46,523 nucleotides of DNA from an uncultured Pelagibacteraceae bacterium (lineage in GTDB: Bacteria > Pseudomonadota > Alphaproteobacteria > Pelagibacterales > AG-422-B15). Below are positions 1-8,837 of the stretch, one piece after another. The DNA lies in NCBI GenBank assembly GCA_902518415.1, contig CABYGA010000008.1:1-46523 (forward strand). Reading direction: 5' to 3'. The notes beneath the pieces are model-generated. The model ran no database searches. It was given only the letters and a program-made list of their open reading frames with translations, and was not told the origin of the DNA. How positions within the stretch are numbered: the first letter of the stretch is position 1; each line of letters begins with the position of its first letter. Made by a program: the position numbers and the translations under genes.

Positions 1-1080
1 GAGATAATGCTTGGTATGCATACGGATATTAGTGGACCTGTCTCATCATTTGGAAAGTATTCTGTAGAAGGCGCTAAAATGAGAATTGATGAAATCAATG
101 AAGCTGGTGGAATTAATGGAAGAACTTTAAAGCTTGTAGCTGAAGATCATCAATACCAAGTCCCAAGAGCAGTTCAGGCAGCAAACAAGTTAATCAATAA
201 AGATAAAATATTTTTAATGTTAGCAAGCTTAGGCACACCCATGAACAATGCAGTATTTCAACTGCAAGAACAAAAAAATATTCCAAACTTATTTCCTTTA
301 TCCTCTGCAAGATCAATGGCAGAACCATTTCACAAATTAAAATTCGGAGCTCTATCCACTTATTACGATCAAATAAGATCTGGAGTTAAGTGGGCTGTAG
401 AGGTTAAGAACATGAACAATATTTGCGTTCTTTATCAAGATAACGATTTTGGACAAGAAACATACGATGGCGTAGTGGACCAGTTGGAAGAAATGAATAT
501 GTCTCTGCATGAAAAAACTACAAACAAACCAACCGATACTGATTTGACTGCGCAGATCACAAAACTAAAAAATGCTGATTGTGAGGCCGTTGCGGTGGGT
601 ACTATCGTAAAAGATACGATATTAGCTTATACTAAAGCTCGGCAAATGGGATGGGATGCTCTATTTTTTGGTCAGGTAGCAAGTTTTCACCCAGTAATAG
701 CAAGCCAGCCTGACGGAGTTACCGATGGTTTTTATACATTTGCTCAATTTGATACACCAAGCCGGGAAAATTGTGATGAGTGGGTTTGTAATTGGATAAA
801 TAAATATGAGAGTATTTATGGGAATAGTCCTAATATTGGATCAGCATACGGGTATATGTATGCAGATATCACCGCAAAGGCAATTGACATAGCTGGTAGA
901 GATTTGAATGTAGATACTTTTACTGGTGGATTAGAGTCAATTGACAATTATGAGATGCCTTTTGGTGACTCAGTATTATCTTGGGGCCCAGACAAACATT
1001 TGGGTTCAAGTGATGCATATTTATTCGTTGTAGAAGGCGGTAGGTTTGTTCGTGCTGACAGTATGAAATATGAATACTAA
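1..1080 (+). CDS. ABC transporter substrate-binding protein, branched-chain amino acid type (5' partial)
   Basis: Periplasmic binding protein of the LivJ/LivK-like family (Peripla_BP_6), expected to capture an amino acid or amide for an ABC importer. The frame is open from base 1 and the residues before the first ATG (E-I-M-L-G-M-H-T-D) align with the start of the mature domain of the next gene (IGMHTDISGP), so the signal peptide lies outside the window and the ATG at 7 is not the true start. Shared family features are visible: EDHQYxVPRAVQAANKL, SLGTPMNNAV, STYYDQIR and KPTDTDLTAQI. It overlaps the next gene, a clear paralogue, by 11 bases. The substrate cannot be read from the sequence. Confidence 0.88.
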   Translation, partial: EIMLGMHTDISGPVSSFGKYSVEGAKMRIDEINEAGGINGRTLKLVAEDHQYQVPRAVQAANKLINKDKIFLMLASLGTPMNNAVFQLQEQKNIPNLFPLSSARSMAEPFHKLKFGALSTYYDQIRSGVKWAVEVKNMNNICVLYQDNDFGQETYDGVVDQLEEMNMSLHEKTTNKPTDTDLTAQITKLKNADCEAVAVGTIVKDTILAYTKARQMGWDALFFGQVASFHPVIASQPDGVTDGFYTFAQFDTPSRENCDEWVCNWINKYESIYGNSPNIGSAYGYMYADITAKAIDIAGRDLNVDTFTGGLESIDNYEMPFGDSVLSWGPDKHLGSSDAYLFVVEGGRFVRADSMKYEY

Positions 1081-2242
1081 AATTCTAAAGACTCTATCAT
1101 CGGTCTTTTTATTTATTTTTTTATCTAATGAATTATTAGCTGATCAAGGCATTAATTCTAATCAGATACTCATTGGTATGCACACCGACATAAGCGGCCC
1201 AGCATCAATGATTGGCAAACAAAGTGTCGATGGTGCCAACATGCGTTTTAGTGAATTTAATGAAAACGGTGGTGCTTATGGAAGAAAAGTAAAGTTTATT
1301 GTTGAAGACCATCAATATACTGTACCAAGAGCGGTACAGGCTGCCAATAAACTGCTTAGAAAAGATAAAATTGCATTTATGATGGGATCTTTGGGTACTC
1401 CCATGAATAATGCTGTGATGACTGATCAACTAGCGATGAATGTTCCCAACTTATTTCCACTTACGGCCGCACGATCAATGTTTGATCCTTTTGATCGATT
1501 AAAATTTACATCTGGTTCTACTTATTACGATCAAATTAGAACAGGTATTAAGTATTTGGTTGAAAATAATAATCGTGAAGCGGTATGCATACTTTATGAG
1601 GATACAGATTTTGGACAAGAGATCGTTGATGCTGCATACGATCAAGTAAAAGCAATGGGAATGACAATCGTTGAAAGTGCCTCAGCTAAGCCGACCGATA
1701 CTGATTTCACCGCTCAAATAAAAAAACTATCAAATGCGGGATGTGATTTGGTTGCTATGGGCACAATAGTGAGAACGACCATATTACCTTTCATGAAGTC
1801 TAAAGAAATTAATTGGACGGATGTAGATTTTGTAGCTACATCAGCAAGCTACTACACAGTCGTTGCAGAACAGCCTAATGGTGTAATGAATGGCTTATAC
1901 TGTTTAAATTCCCTTGTCTTTCCATATTATGATACGGCTAATAGCGATGAGAGAGCATGGTGGGATAAGTTTAATTCATTATATGGCACGGAGCCAAATA
2001 CCGGTGCAATATATGGATATATATTTGCTGACATGGTCGTCGAAGGCATCAAAAGAGCTGGCCAAGACTTAACTGTTGAATCCTTTATCGCTGCGTTGGA
2101 AACATTAGAAGATTTTGAAGATCCATTAAAACTTGGATCTGTGACATTTAATGAAAACAAAAGACAAGGAAGTAATATTTCATATTTTTTCCAGGTTCAA
2201 GATGAGAGGTTCAACGTAATCTCAGGTCCAATCAATTACTAA
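1070..2242 (+). CDS. ABC transporter substrate-binding protein, branched-chain amino acid type (tandem paralogue)
   Basis: A full-length 390-residue periplasmic binding protein. Residues 1-24 form a signal peptide (basic start, hydrophobic core, then LLADQ). The mature part begins IGMHTDISGP and has the same blocks as the gene before it: VEDHQYTVPRAVQAANKL, GSLGTPMNNAV, STYYDQIRTG and KPTDTDFTAQIKKL. The ATG lies inside the last codons of the upstream gene (11-base overlap), so the two are translationally coupled and arose by tandem duplication. No permease or ATPase gene adjoins them in the window; livHMG lies 10 kb away on the other strand. Two diverged binders may widen the substrate range of one transporter (inference). 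Confidence 0.9.
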   Translation: MNTKILKTLSSVFLFIFLSNELLADQGINSNQILIGMHTDISGPASMIGKQSVDGANMRFSEFNENGGAYGRKVKFIVEDHQYTVPRAVQAANKLLRKDKIAFMMGSLGTPMNNAVMTDQLAMNVPNLFPLTAARSMFDPFDRLKFTSGSTYYDQIRTGIKYLVENNNREAVCILYEDTDFGQEIVDAAYDQVKAMGMTIVESASAKPTDTDFTAQIKKLSNAGCDLVAMGTIVRTTILPFMKSKEINWTDVDFVATSASYYTVVAEQPNGVMNGLYCLNSLVFPYYDTANSDERAWWDKFNSLYGTEPNTGAIYGYIFADMVVEGIKRAGQDLTVESFIAALETLEDFEDPLKLGSVTFNENKRQGSNISYFFQVQDERFNVISGPINY

Positions 2243-2253
2243 GTGCTATAGCT

Positions 2254-2868
2254 TTGAGTACATCAGCTGTTTTAGTCGCAAACGGTGAAAAACCTGTTTC
2301 AAATTATGCAAAGCAACTAATTGAGCAAAATAATCTAAGAATTTGCGTTGACTCAAATTTAAGTTTCTTCAAAGAATTAGATGTTGAGCCAGATATCATT
2401 ATTGGTGACTTAGATACAATTGAAATTAATAAAGTCAGCCCTAAAAGCACTATAGTAAATGAGGATGATCAAAACAGAACTGATCTAGAGAAGTCACTGG
2501 ACTACTGCATTGCTAAAAATATTAAGAATATTTTTATAATTGGTGCAACAGGGGAACGAGACGATCACAATTTGGCCAATATTTTGATCGCACAACAATA
2601 TTCAGATGCTCTCAACATTGAAATAGTTACCAATTTCTTTCAGATATTTTTTGTTAGAGAAAGTAAAGAAATTTTAGAAAAGAAAAACAGAAGCTTATCC
2701 ATGATCTCTTCGATTGATGATAACAGAATTACAACATCAGGCCTTGAATACAATTTATCTGATCAAAAACTAAATTCATTTTCTCATGGTATAAGTAATC
2801 GAATTATTTCTGATAAATGTTTGATTAAATCAAAGGAAAAACTAATTTTATTTATAGAGATAGAATGA
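2254..2868 (+). CDS. thiN: thiamine pyrophosphokinase
   Basis: Transfers pyrophosphate from ATP to thiamine to give thiamine diphosphate in the cytoplasm. The 204-residue length fits the family. Catalytic motifs are all present: GDLDT at 51-55 (Mg/ATP binding), DQNRTDLEKSL at 72-82 and GATGERDDH at 97-105. The start is TTG at 2254, 11 bases after the stop of the binding-protein gene; no in-frame ATG lies before the conserved N-terminal VANGE segment. It shares an ATGA overlap with the next gene. Using ThiN instead of ThiL fits an organism that salvages thiamine, though whether ThiL is also encoded cannot be seen here. Confidence 0.88.
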   Translation: MSTSAVLVANGEKPVSNYAKQLIEQNNLRICVDSNLSFFKELDVEPDIIIGDLDTIEINKVSPKSTIVNEDDQNRTDLEKSLDYCIAKNIKNIFIIGATGERDDHNLANILIAQQYSDALNIEIVTNFFQIFFVRESKEILEKKNRSLSMISSIDDNRITTSGLEYNLSDQKLNSFSHGISNRIISDKCLIKSKEKLILFIEIE

Positions 2869-3992
2869 CAAATAAGATTGGAATCATTGGCGCTGGAATA
2901 TCTGGCCTTACTTTAGGATGCATATTAGCAAAGGGTTCAAAAAATTGTACTATTTATGAAAAGTCAGAGGGTCCTAGTAACTATGGTGCTGGGATTTCTC
3001 TTTCTCCAAATATTATTCGCTTATTAGATGAACTCGAAATTTTAGAAAAAGTTGAAAAAGAATCTTGTCTTCCTATTGATATTGTGTGGAGAGATAATGT
3101 GGGTAAAGTAATCAGAGAAGTCAATGTAAGTGAATTCGGCAAGCTTATTACTACAAATAGAAAAATATTGATTAAACATCTGCTTGATAAGTACTTATCA
3201 CTAGGTGGAAAAATAGAATTTTCACATGAGCTGGTTAAGATTAAAAACGAGAAAGAACTTCTTTTTCAGAAAGGAAATGAAGCTCATGTTGATTTTATTG
3301 CTGGCTGTGATGGAATTAAATCCTTTGTAAGATCAAATTACATCAAAAATGATTCACCGAGATTTACTGGATATACTGCATGGAGAGGTATAGGCACGTC
3401 AGATAGCAAAAGAATAAACATCTACCTTGGACCACGAAGTCATATTGTTTGCTATCCTATAAACAATTCTCTTGAAACAAGTTTTATAGGAGTCATCAAG
3501 AATAATGCTAAAAATAATGAGTCATGGAGAGAAGAGGGTACTCATGATCAATTAATAAGTGATTTATCTAATTATGGAGATTTTATACATTCATTGTTTA
3601 AATCTTCAGAAAAAGTATTTCGATGGGGTTTATATGATCGAAATAAATTAAACAATTTTTCAAAAGGGAATATAACTCTCTTAGGAGACTCTGCTCATCC
3701 AATGATGCCTTTTTTAGGGCAGGGCGGGGCAATGGCCTTTGAGGATGCTTTTGTTCTTGGAAAACTACTTCTGAAATTACCAAGTTATGACTTGGCGCAA
3801 GAGAAATATAATGACCTACGAAGAAAAAGAGTAAATTACATAAAAAGTTCTTCAGCACTTCAAGGCTACGTTAATCACTTGACTAGCCCTCTTTTAAAAA
3901 ATGTCAGAGACTACTTACTAAAAAATACAAATATAGCTATGAGAAGAACCAAGAATATTTATAATTATGATACTTTAGAAAAACTGATATAA
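2865..3992 (+). CDS. FAD-dependent monooxygenase (UbiH / salicylate hydroxylase-like)
   Basis: A 375-residue flavoprotein hydroxylase of the PHBH fold. The N-terminal Rossmann motif GIIGAGISGL (7-16) ends with an acidic residue, Glu32, for the ribose. GCDGIKS (147-153) matches the DG motif that contacts FAD and NAD(P)H. LLGDSAHPM (272-280) followed by GQGG (285-288) is the second FAD-binding GD motif. The gene starts in an ATGA overlap with thiN. The family hydroxylates aromatic acids, quinone precursors or other ring substrates; nothing nearby names the substrate, so a ubiquinone-pathway role is possible but not shown. The next gene, a crotonase, follows after 7 bases. Confidence 0.83.
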   Translation: MTNKIGIIGAGISGLTLGCILAKGSKNCTIYEKSEGPSNYGAGISLSPNIIRLLDELEILEKVEKESCLPIDIVWRDNVGKVIREVNVSEFGKLITTNRKILIKHLLDKYLSLGGKIEFSHELVKIKNEKELLFQKGNEAHVDFIAGCDGIKSFVRSNYIKNDSPRFTGYTAWRGIGTSDSKRINIYLGPRSHIVCYPINNSLETSFIGVIKNNAKNNESWREEGTHDQLISDLSNYGDFIHSLFKSSEKVFRWGLYDRNKLNNFSKGNITLLGDSAHPMMPFLGQGGAMAFEDAFVLGKLLLKLPSYDLAQEKYNDLRRKRVNYIKSSSALQGYVNHLTSPLLKNVRDYLLKNTNIAMRRTKNIYNYDTLEKLI

Positions 3993-3999
3993 ATTTATC

Positions 4000-4806
4000 A
4001 TGAGTAATTTACCAAACACCAAATCTTGTAACGTACAATTAGAAGATGAATGGTTAACCATTTCATTTAATCAACCTGAAAAGCGAAATGCTCTTACAGA
4101 AGAACTGACCACCGACATAAAGAATATTTTTGACGCTGTCAGAGATGATTTGAGTGTTAGAGGCGTAACTCTCAGAGGCGAAGGGGGTATATTTTGTGCT
4201 GGTGGCGATTTAAAGATGTTTAAAACAGGTTTCCAGGGAGGTGAGCAAGGCTTGAAAGATGTTCACCATGCGAGTGAAATGACAGGATTATTTTTTGATA
4301 TGATTAACTCATATCCCAAACCAGTAATTATGCTGGCTGAAGGAGCTGCCATGGCTGGAGGACTTGGAATGTTATGCGCAGGTGACATTGTCGTTGTCAC
4401 AGAAGATTGTAAATTTGCTCTGACTGAAACTACGCTTGGTATTCCTCCTGCGCAAATTGCACCATTTGTTTCTCAAAGAATTGGACTTGCAAAGGCCAGA
4501 AGAATTATGCTGACAGCAGCAAGGTTTACTGGAAAAGAAGCACATGAAATGGGTTTAGCAGATTTTGTTGCAAAAGATGCTGATGATTTAAAGGTTATAG
4601 AGACTGATATAAAGAAAGGTGTTCTCAAATGTGCACCGGGAGCCAATGCAGTAACAAAAGAAATTGTTTTAGCTACGCGACACTTAACACGAAAAGAGAT
4701 GATAGAATTTGCTGCAAAGGGATTTGCTGAGAGAATGTTGAGCGATGAGGGTAAAGAGGGAATATCCTCATTTATTGAAAAGAGAAAGCCTAAGTGGTCA
4801 AAATGA
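4000..4806 (+). CDS. enoyl-CoA hydratase/isomerase family protein (crotonase fold)
   Basis: A 268-residue crotonase-fold enzyme acting on acyl-CoA thioesters. The two oxyanion-hole segments are visible: FCAGGDL (65-71) and GAAMAGGLG (115-123). Glu143 in LTETTLGIPP matches the second catalytic glutamate (Glu164 of rat hydratase), but the position of the first (Glu144) is a methionine in GGLGM. The protein may therefore be an isomerase, hydrolase or other crotonase rather than a classic hydratase. It overlaps the downstream gene by an ATGA, so the two probably act together on the same CoA-linked or aromatic compound (inference). Confidence 0.85.
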   Translation: MSNLPNTKSCNVQLEDEWLTISFNQPEKRNALTEELTTDIKNIFDAVRDDLSVRGVTLRGEGGIFCAGGDLKMFKTGFQGGEQGLKDVHHASEMTGLFFDMINSYPKPVIMLAEGAAMAGGLGMLCAGDIVVVTEDCKFALTETTLGIPPAQIAPFVSQRIGLAKARRIMLTAARFTGKEAHEMGLADFVAKDADDLKVIETDIKKGVLKCAPGANAVTKEIVLATRHLTRKEMIEFAAKGFAERMLSDEGKEGISSFIEKRKPKWSK

Positions 4807-5624
4807 CTGATACTCAAACATCTTTACCGCAAGCCTATGATTTCTGTGAAGAAAGTAATGCAGTATATGATTTGCTGTCAGATCTATCAGACAATGATTT
4901 CAATGAGAAAACTCAATTCAAAGGATGGACGATCAATAATGTAATCGGTCACCTTCATGTATGGAACCATGCTGCAGATTTGTCATTAATAGACGGTGAA
5001 GAGTGGAAAAATTTTGCAAACGCAGCACTTGAAATGTTTGGCAAAGGATCAACCATGAACCAGTTTGAAGAAACTATTACTCAAGGCAAACAAGGAAAAG
5101 AATTACTGGATACATGGAAGAATTACTATGAGGATATGACAACAAGGTTTGCTGTTGCAGATCCAAAAAAGAGAGTAAAATGGATGGGGCCTGATATGAG
5201 TGCTCGGTCCTCGATTAGCGCAAGACATATGGAAACATGGGCACATGCACAAGAACTTTATGATTCACTTGGCGTTGACAGAGTTAATGAAGATAGAATT
5301 AAGAATATTGTAATCATTGGAAACAATACATTTAAATGGTGCTATACAGTTCATCAAAAGCCATTACCAAAAGTCACTCCCTATTTGAAATTGACCTCAC
5401 CATCTGGAGAGATTTGGGAATTCAATGATCCAGCAAATGAAAATATTATAGAAGGACTAGCTGAAGAATTCTGTCAGGTTGTTACCCAAGTAAGAAATAT
5501 AAAAGATGTTAACTTAAAACTAGTGGGCGATGTTGCAAATGAATGGATGTCTATAGCCCAGTGTTTTGCAGGAGGAGCTGAAAAACCACCTGAACCAGGA
5601 ACTAGAAGAAAAGTAATTCGATAA
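4803..5624 (+). CDS. TIGR03084-like protein (DinB/MDMPI-type metal-binding fold)
   Basis: A 273-residue protein with the N-terminal four-helix metal-binding domain of the mycothiol-dependent maleylpyruvate isomerase group. The histidine-rich segments VIGHLHVWNHAA and SARHMETWAHAQEL are the expected metal-ligand helices, and the C-terminal part resembles the TIGR03084 extension. I place the start at the ATG at 4803, which overlaps the upstream stop as ATGA, rather than at the in-frame GTG at 4794. The reaction is unknown for this subfamily. Coupling to a crotonase and an FAD monooxygenase suggests ring or CoA-thioester catabolism, as inference only. Confidence 0.72.
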   Translation: MTDTQTSLPQAYDFCEESNAVYDLLSDLSDNDFNEKTQFKGWTINNVIGHLHVWNHAADLSLIDGEEWKNFANAALEMFGKGSTMNQFEETITQGKQGKELLDTWKNYYEDMTTRFAVADPKKRVKWMGPDMSARSSISARHMETWAHAQELYDSLGVDRVNEDRIKNIVIIGNNTFKWCYTVHQKPLPKVTPYLKLTSPSGEIWEFNDPANENIIEGLAEEFCQVVTQVRNIKDVNLKLVGDVANEWMSIAQCFAGGAEKPPEPGTRRKVIR

Positions 5625-5626
5625 AT

Positions 5627-6022
5627 TTAAAAAGGTGCCGATAATGCTAAAGGGGTATAAGTCTTAGCATCTGCTTTTAACCATGCTTCAAAATCTTTCT
5701 TTGCTTTATCTGTAAGAGTTAGTGATTTAATACGCATATCTTTTATTAAAGGAGCCTTGGTGATAAAACCCTCTTGAATACCATTTTCAATAATTGATTG
5801 TATTGAAGATTTTGACCCTACTTTAGAAGGGATTGACTTGCAGAGATCTTGAAACGATGTGATATATTCATCTTTAAATGTTGCAAGTGCAATGATGAGC
5901 ATTACGTTCCAATGTAAAGGCGTTCTGAAAATAAAATTAGTCAACGGAATCGTTAGTTCATACTCATAAAACTTTAGAGATCTTTCGATTGAAGCTATAA
6001 TTTTTTCCTTATCAATAGTCAT
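5627..6022 (-). CDS. winged-helix transcriptional regulator, MarR-like
   Basis: A 131-residue protein with a MarR-like helical layout: an N-terminal helix, a central helix-turn-helix region around FQDLCKSIP...SKSSIQSIIENG, a basic wing (KDMRIKSLTLTDKAKKDF) and a C-terminal helix. LTxKGxxxF-like wording just after the wing is characteristic of MarR/PadR winged helices. I choose the ATG at 6022 over the TTG six bases upstream. It lies 60 bases downstream of the nitronate monooxygenase gene on the same strand and may regulate it. Its stop is 2 bases from the convergent upstream gene. Ligand and targets are unknown. Confidence 0.6.
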   Translation of the reverse strand: MTIDKEKIIASIERSLKFYEYELTIPLTNFIFRTPLHWNVMLIIALATFKDEYITSFQDLCKSIPSKVGSKSSIQSIIENGIQEGFITKAPLIKDMRIKSLTLTDKAKKDFEAWLKADAKTYTPLALSAPF

Positions 6023-6082
6023 TCGCAAAGAATTACTACTGTATCTTGGTAGTAATAAAATATTTATTTTTGGTACTAATAT

Positions 6083-7063
6083 TTAAGCAATTTTTACTTT
6101 CGACAGTCGATCATGAATTATGCTTTCAGCATCTGAAATAATCCTATCCACAAGCTCTTTACAAGTTGGGATATCGTGTATCAATCCAGCGACCATTCCA
6201 CAGCTCCAAGCACCAGCTTCCATTGTTCCTTCTTGCATAATTTTTGGATAAACGCCGGCAACCTCGCCAAAAATATCTTGAATCTGAAGATTGTCCCCTT
6301 GTGCTTTTTCCTTATCGAGTATGCGAGTCACAGCGTCATTTTTTAAAACCCTTTCAGTATTTTTGAGAGGTCTCATAATCAGTTCTGTATCAAGTTCGCT
6401 CGCATTGACGAGGGCATCTTTGACATTTTGATGAACAGGAGCTTCCTTTGTCGCAATAAATCGTGTTCCCATATTTATGCCTTCAGCACCCATTGCGAGC
6501 GCCGCTACTAATTGCTGTCCGTTACCCATGCCACCTGATGCTACAAAAGGAATTGTTAATTCTTCATAAGCTCTAGGTAATAATATCATATTAGGGATAT
6601 CATCCTCACCTGGATGACCACCACATTCGAAACCATCAACACTTGCTGCATCGCAACCAATTTTTTCAGCTTTTAATGAATGTCTTACAGAAGTACATTT
6701 GTGAATTACTTTTATGCCAGCATCTTTTAATAGTGGCATAAATTTTTCTGGACTCCTTCCAGCTGTTTCTACAATTTTAACTCCACCTTTAACAATTGAC
6801 TCAATGTATCCAGGGTAATCAGGATTAGCAAATCCAGGTAAGAAAGTTAAGTTCACACCGAAAGGTTTGTCAGTCATATCATGACATCTTGCAATTTCAT
6901 TAGCTAGAGCTTTTGGCGACTCTTGTGTTAAACCGGTGATAATACCAAGTGCACCTGCATTAGAAACTGCAGCTGCCATTTCAGCGAAACCAACGTAGTG
7001 CATTCCACCTTGAATTATTGGGTGTTCAATTCCAAACATTTCTGTAATTTTCGTTTTAATCAT
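6083..7063 (-). CDS. nitronate monooxygenase / NAD(P)H-dependent flavin oxidoreductase
   Basis: A 326-residue FMN-dependent TIM-barrel protein of the 2-nitropropane dioxygenase family. The N-terminal MFGIEHPIIQGGM (9-21) is the usual family start. GFECGGHPGED (144-154) carries the active-site histidine, SGGMGNG (176-182) binds the FMN phosphate, and MGTRF (198-202) is the conserved C-terminal signature. Family members oxidise alkyl nitronates such as propionate 3-nitronate, but many annotated homologues are enoyl reductases or quinone reductases, so the substrate remains open. It is divergent from the small membrane gene at 7150, and a winged-helix gene follows it. Confidence 0.85.
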   Translation of the reverse strand: MIKTKITEMFGIEHPIIQGGMHYVGFAEMAAAVSNAGALGIITGLTQESPKALANEIARCHDMTDKPFGVNLTFLPGFANPDYPGYIESIVKGGVKIVETAGRSPEKFMPLLKDAGIKVIHKCTSVRHSLKAEKIGCDAASVDGFECGGHPGEDDIPNMILLPRAYEELTIPFVASGGMGNGQQLVAALAMGAEGINMGTRFIATKEAPVHQNVKDALVNASELDTELIMRPLKNTERVLKNDAVTRILDKEKAQGDNLQIQDIFGEVAGVYPKIMQEGTMEAGAWSCGMVAGLIHDIPTCKELVDRIISDAESIIHDRLSKVKIA

Positions 7064-7115
7064 GATCTTCCTATGGTTAGAGTATTGTAAATAAATAAAA
7101 TTATGAGAGTAATGT

Positions 7116-7143
7116 TATAATACTTTAGAAAAATAAATAGGAG
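7116..7143 (+). promoter_or_regulatory. -10 element and Shine-Dalgarno for the gene at 7150
   Basis: A consensus TATAAT sits at 7116-7121 with a weak -35 region upstream. It is followed by AGGAG at 7139-7143, six bases before the ATG at 7150. Both lie in the 86-base divergent gap after the nitronate monooxygenase start. The strong ribosome site decides the start at 7150. Confidence 0.5.
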
Positions 7144-7149
7144 TAAATT

Positions 7150-7365
7150 ATGGTTAATTATATTAAATGGGGCAGCACTTGCTTTATACTTGTGGGAATT
7201 TTACTGACAAATCTCAATATTTACCCATTGAATATATTTGTTCACGGTACAGGAGCTATTGGTTGGACCGCTGTTGGATATATGACGGCGGATAGAGCTA
7301 TATTAACTAATTTTGGGCTTCAAATACCGCTGTTTATAGTTGGAAATATATACCTTTTGACCTAA
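7150..7365 (+). CDS. small integral membrane protein, unknown function
   Basis: A 71-residue protein that is almost entirely hydrophobic. It has two or three predicted membrane segments (about 6-26, 30-46 and 52-70), with a short polar break GYMTADRAI between the last two. A strong AGGAG precedes the ATG at good spacing, which supports a real gene. It starts a run of same-strand genes (DUF2237 protein, sugar dehydrogenase, membrane proteins). I do not recognise a characterised family; the size and layout resemble small membrane proteins found widely in marine Alphaproteobacteria. Confidence 0.65.
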   Translation: MVNYIKWGSTCFILVGILLTNLNIYPLNIFVHGTGAIGWTAVGYMTADRAILTNFGLQIPLFIVGNIYLLT

Positions 7366-7374
7366 TTTAATAAA

Positions 7375-7755
7375 GTGAGCAAAGAAGAAGTTATCAATAT
7401 ATTTGGGGATAAAATAGAAGCTTGCTGTCATGATCCAGTGACTGGATATTTTCGTGATGGCTTTTGCAATACCGATGAACACGACTTTGGAAGTCACGTT
7501 ATCTGCGCTGAAATCACAGAGGATTTTCTTATATTTAGCAAAGCAATGGGAAATGATTTATCTACGCCAAGACCTGAATTTAATTTTCCTGGTTTAAAAG
7601 AAGGTGATCGATGGTGCTTATGTGCTCTCAGATGGAAAGAGGCTTATGATGCTGGAGTCGCACCGCGTGTGTATTTAGAGAGTTGTCATTCAAATGCATT
7701 ATCTTATGTTAGCAAAGATCAACTTGAAGAATTTGCAGTCAATAAAATCAATTAG
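7375..7755 (+). CDS. DUF2237 family protein
   Basis: A 126-residue protein that matches DUF2237/COG3651 along its length. Landmarks are GDKIEACCHDPVTGYFRDG (10-28), GSHVICAEITEDFL, GNDLSTPRPEFNFPGLKEGD, RWCLCALRWKEAYDAGVAP and the closing LESCHSNAL. Several cysteines and a histidine are conserved, which hints at metal or thiol chemistry, but no function is established for the family. The start is GTG at 7375, 10 bases after the upstream stop and with no clear Shine-Dalgarno. The gene ends 5 bases before the sugar dehydrogenase ATG. Confidence 0.85.
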   Translation: MSKEEVINIFGDKIEACCHDPVTGYFRDGFCNTDEHDFGSHVICAEITEDFLIFSKAMGNDLSTPRPEFNFPGLKEGDRWCLCALRWKEAYDAGVAPRVYLESCHSNALSYVSKDQLEEFAVNKIN

Positions 7756-7760
7756 TCATT

Positions 7761-8837
7761 ATGAAAATATTAATAACTATTTTTATATACAGTTTATTTA
7801 TATCAATTTCATATGCATCCGACTACAAACTTGAAAAAGTAATCGACAATTTGACTAAGCCATGGGGTATGAGTTTCATCAATGACAATGAATTGTTCCT
7901 TACTCAAAAAACTGGTGAAATTTTAAAAATTAATTTGAATACAAAAGAAGTAATCAATTTTGATCACGAACTTAAAGTCGTGCAACCTCATTGGCAAGCA
8001 GGCATGCTTGACATTCTGTACAGTAATGAGGAAATATTTGTTAGTTATACAGAAGACATGGGTAATGACAAAACTAGTACGTCTATTGCAAGAGGATTTA
8101 TTCAAGGCAATGAATTGGTTAGTTTGCAAAATATTTTTCAGTCACAGCCTCCGCTTTGGGATAATATACATTGGGGTTCTCGATTAATGATCAAAGAAGA
8201 TCTCTTGTATGCAAGTGTAGGCGAGAGAGCGCAAGGCAGCTTCACTCAAGATCCAACAAATCACATAGGCAAGATTATTAGAATAAATCGAGATGGTTCG
8301 GCACCTTCAGACAATCCATACTCATCTGAGCCATACTGGCTTCCAGAAGTCTTTCAAATTGGATTGAGGAATCCTCAAGGAATGGCATTAAATTCAAATG
8401 ATAATTCAATTTATATAACAAACCATGGACCAAAAGGAGGAGACTTTTTTGGTGAAGTTGTAAAAGGCACAAATTATGGCTGGATGGATGTAGCATGGGG
8501 TGGAACTGACTACGATGGCTCCATCATAGGTGATGGCAGTGCGTGGAAAGAGGGTTTACTTAAGCCAATTTATAGATGGATCCCATCAATTGCGGTGAGT
8601 GATATGACTTTTTATAAAGGTAATCTTTTTCCCGAGTTAAAGGATAAAGTCATCTTAACTAGCTTAAAAGCCCAACGGTTAATTAGTTTAGAGTATAATG
8701 ACGGCAAAGCATCTAACGAAACCGTTTTAATAGAAGGTATGGGACGATTACGCGATGTTGAGCAAAATGATTCTGGTGAAATATTTGTTATTATAGATGA
8801 TGACAACAGTGGAATATGGAAATTAGTTAAAAAGTAA
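7761..8837 (+). CDS. PQQ-dependent sugar dehydrogenase (GSDH / aldose dehydrogenase family)
   Basis: A 358-residue periplasmic protein with a signal peptide (1-19, ending SYAS). It has the six-bladed propeller layout of soluble glucose/sorbosone dehydrogenases such as E. coli YliI. Recognisable family segments are LTKPWGMSFI near the N-terminus, HWGSRL in the active-site region, QIGLRNPQGMAL, and the calcium/PQQ-facing NHGPKGGD...GTNYGWMDVAWG. The enzyme would oxidise aldoses at the anomeric carbon and pass electrons on through PQQ. No pqq biosynthesis genes lie in the window, so the cofactor must come from elsewhere in the genome or from outside. Its TAA overlaps the next ATG. Confidence 0.83.
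   Translation: MKILITIFIYSLFISISYASDYKLEKVIDNLTKPWGMSFINDNELFLTQKTGEILKINLNTKEVINFDHELKVVQPHWQAGMLDILYSNEEIFVSYTEDMGNDKTSTSIARGFIQGNELVSLQNIFQSQPPLWDNIHWGSRLMIKEDLLYASVGERAQGSFTQDPTNHIGKIIRINRDGSAPSDNPYSSEPYWLPEVFQIGLRNPQGMALNSNDNSIYITNHGPKGGDFFGEVVKGTNYGWMDVAWGGTDYDGSIIGDGSAWKEGLLKPIYRWIPSIAVSDMTFYKGNLFPELKDKVILTSLKAQRLISLEYNDGKASNETVLIEGMGRLRDVEQNDSGEIFVIIDDDNSGIWKLVKK

Noticed and set aside
4794-4802. GTG start for the TIGR03084-type gene
   Set aside because: The ATG nine bases later overlaps the upstream stop as ATGA, the usual coupling in this genome, and has better start-codon quality.
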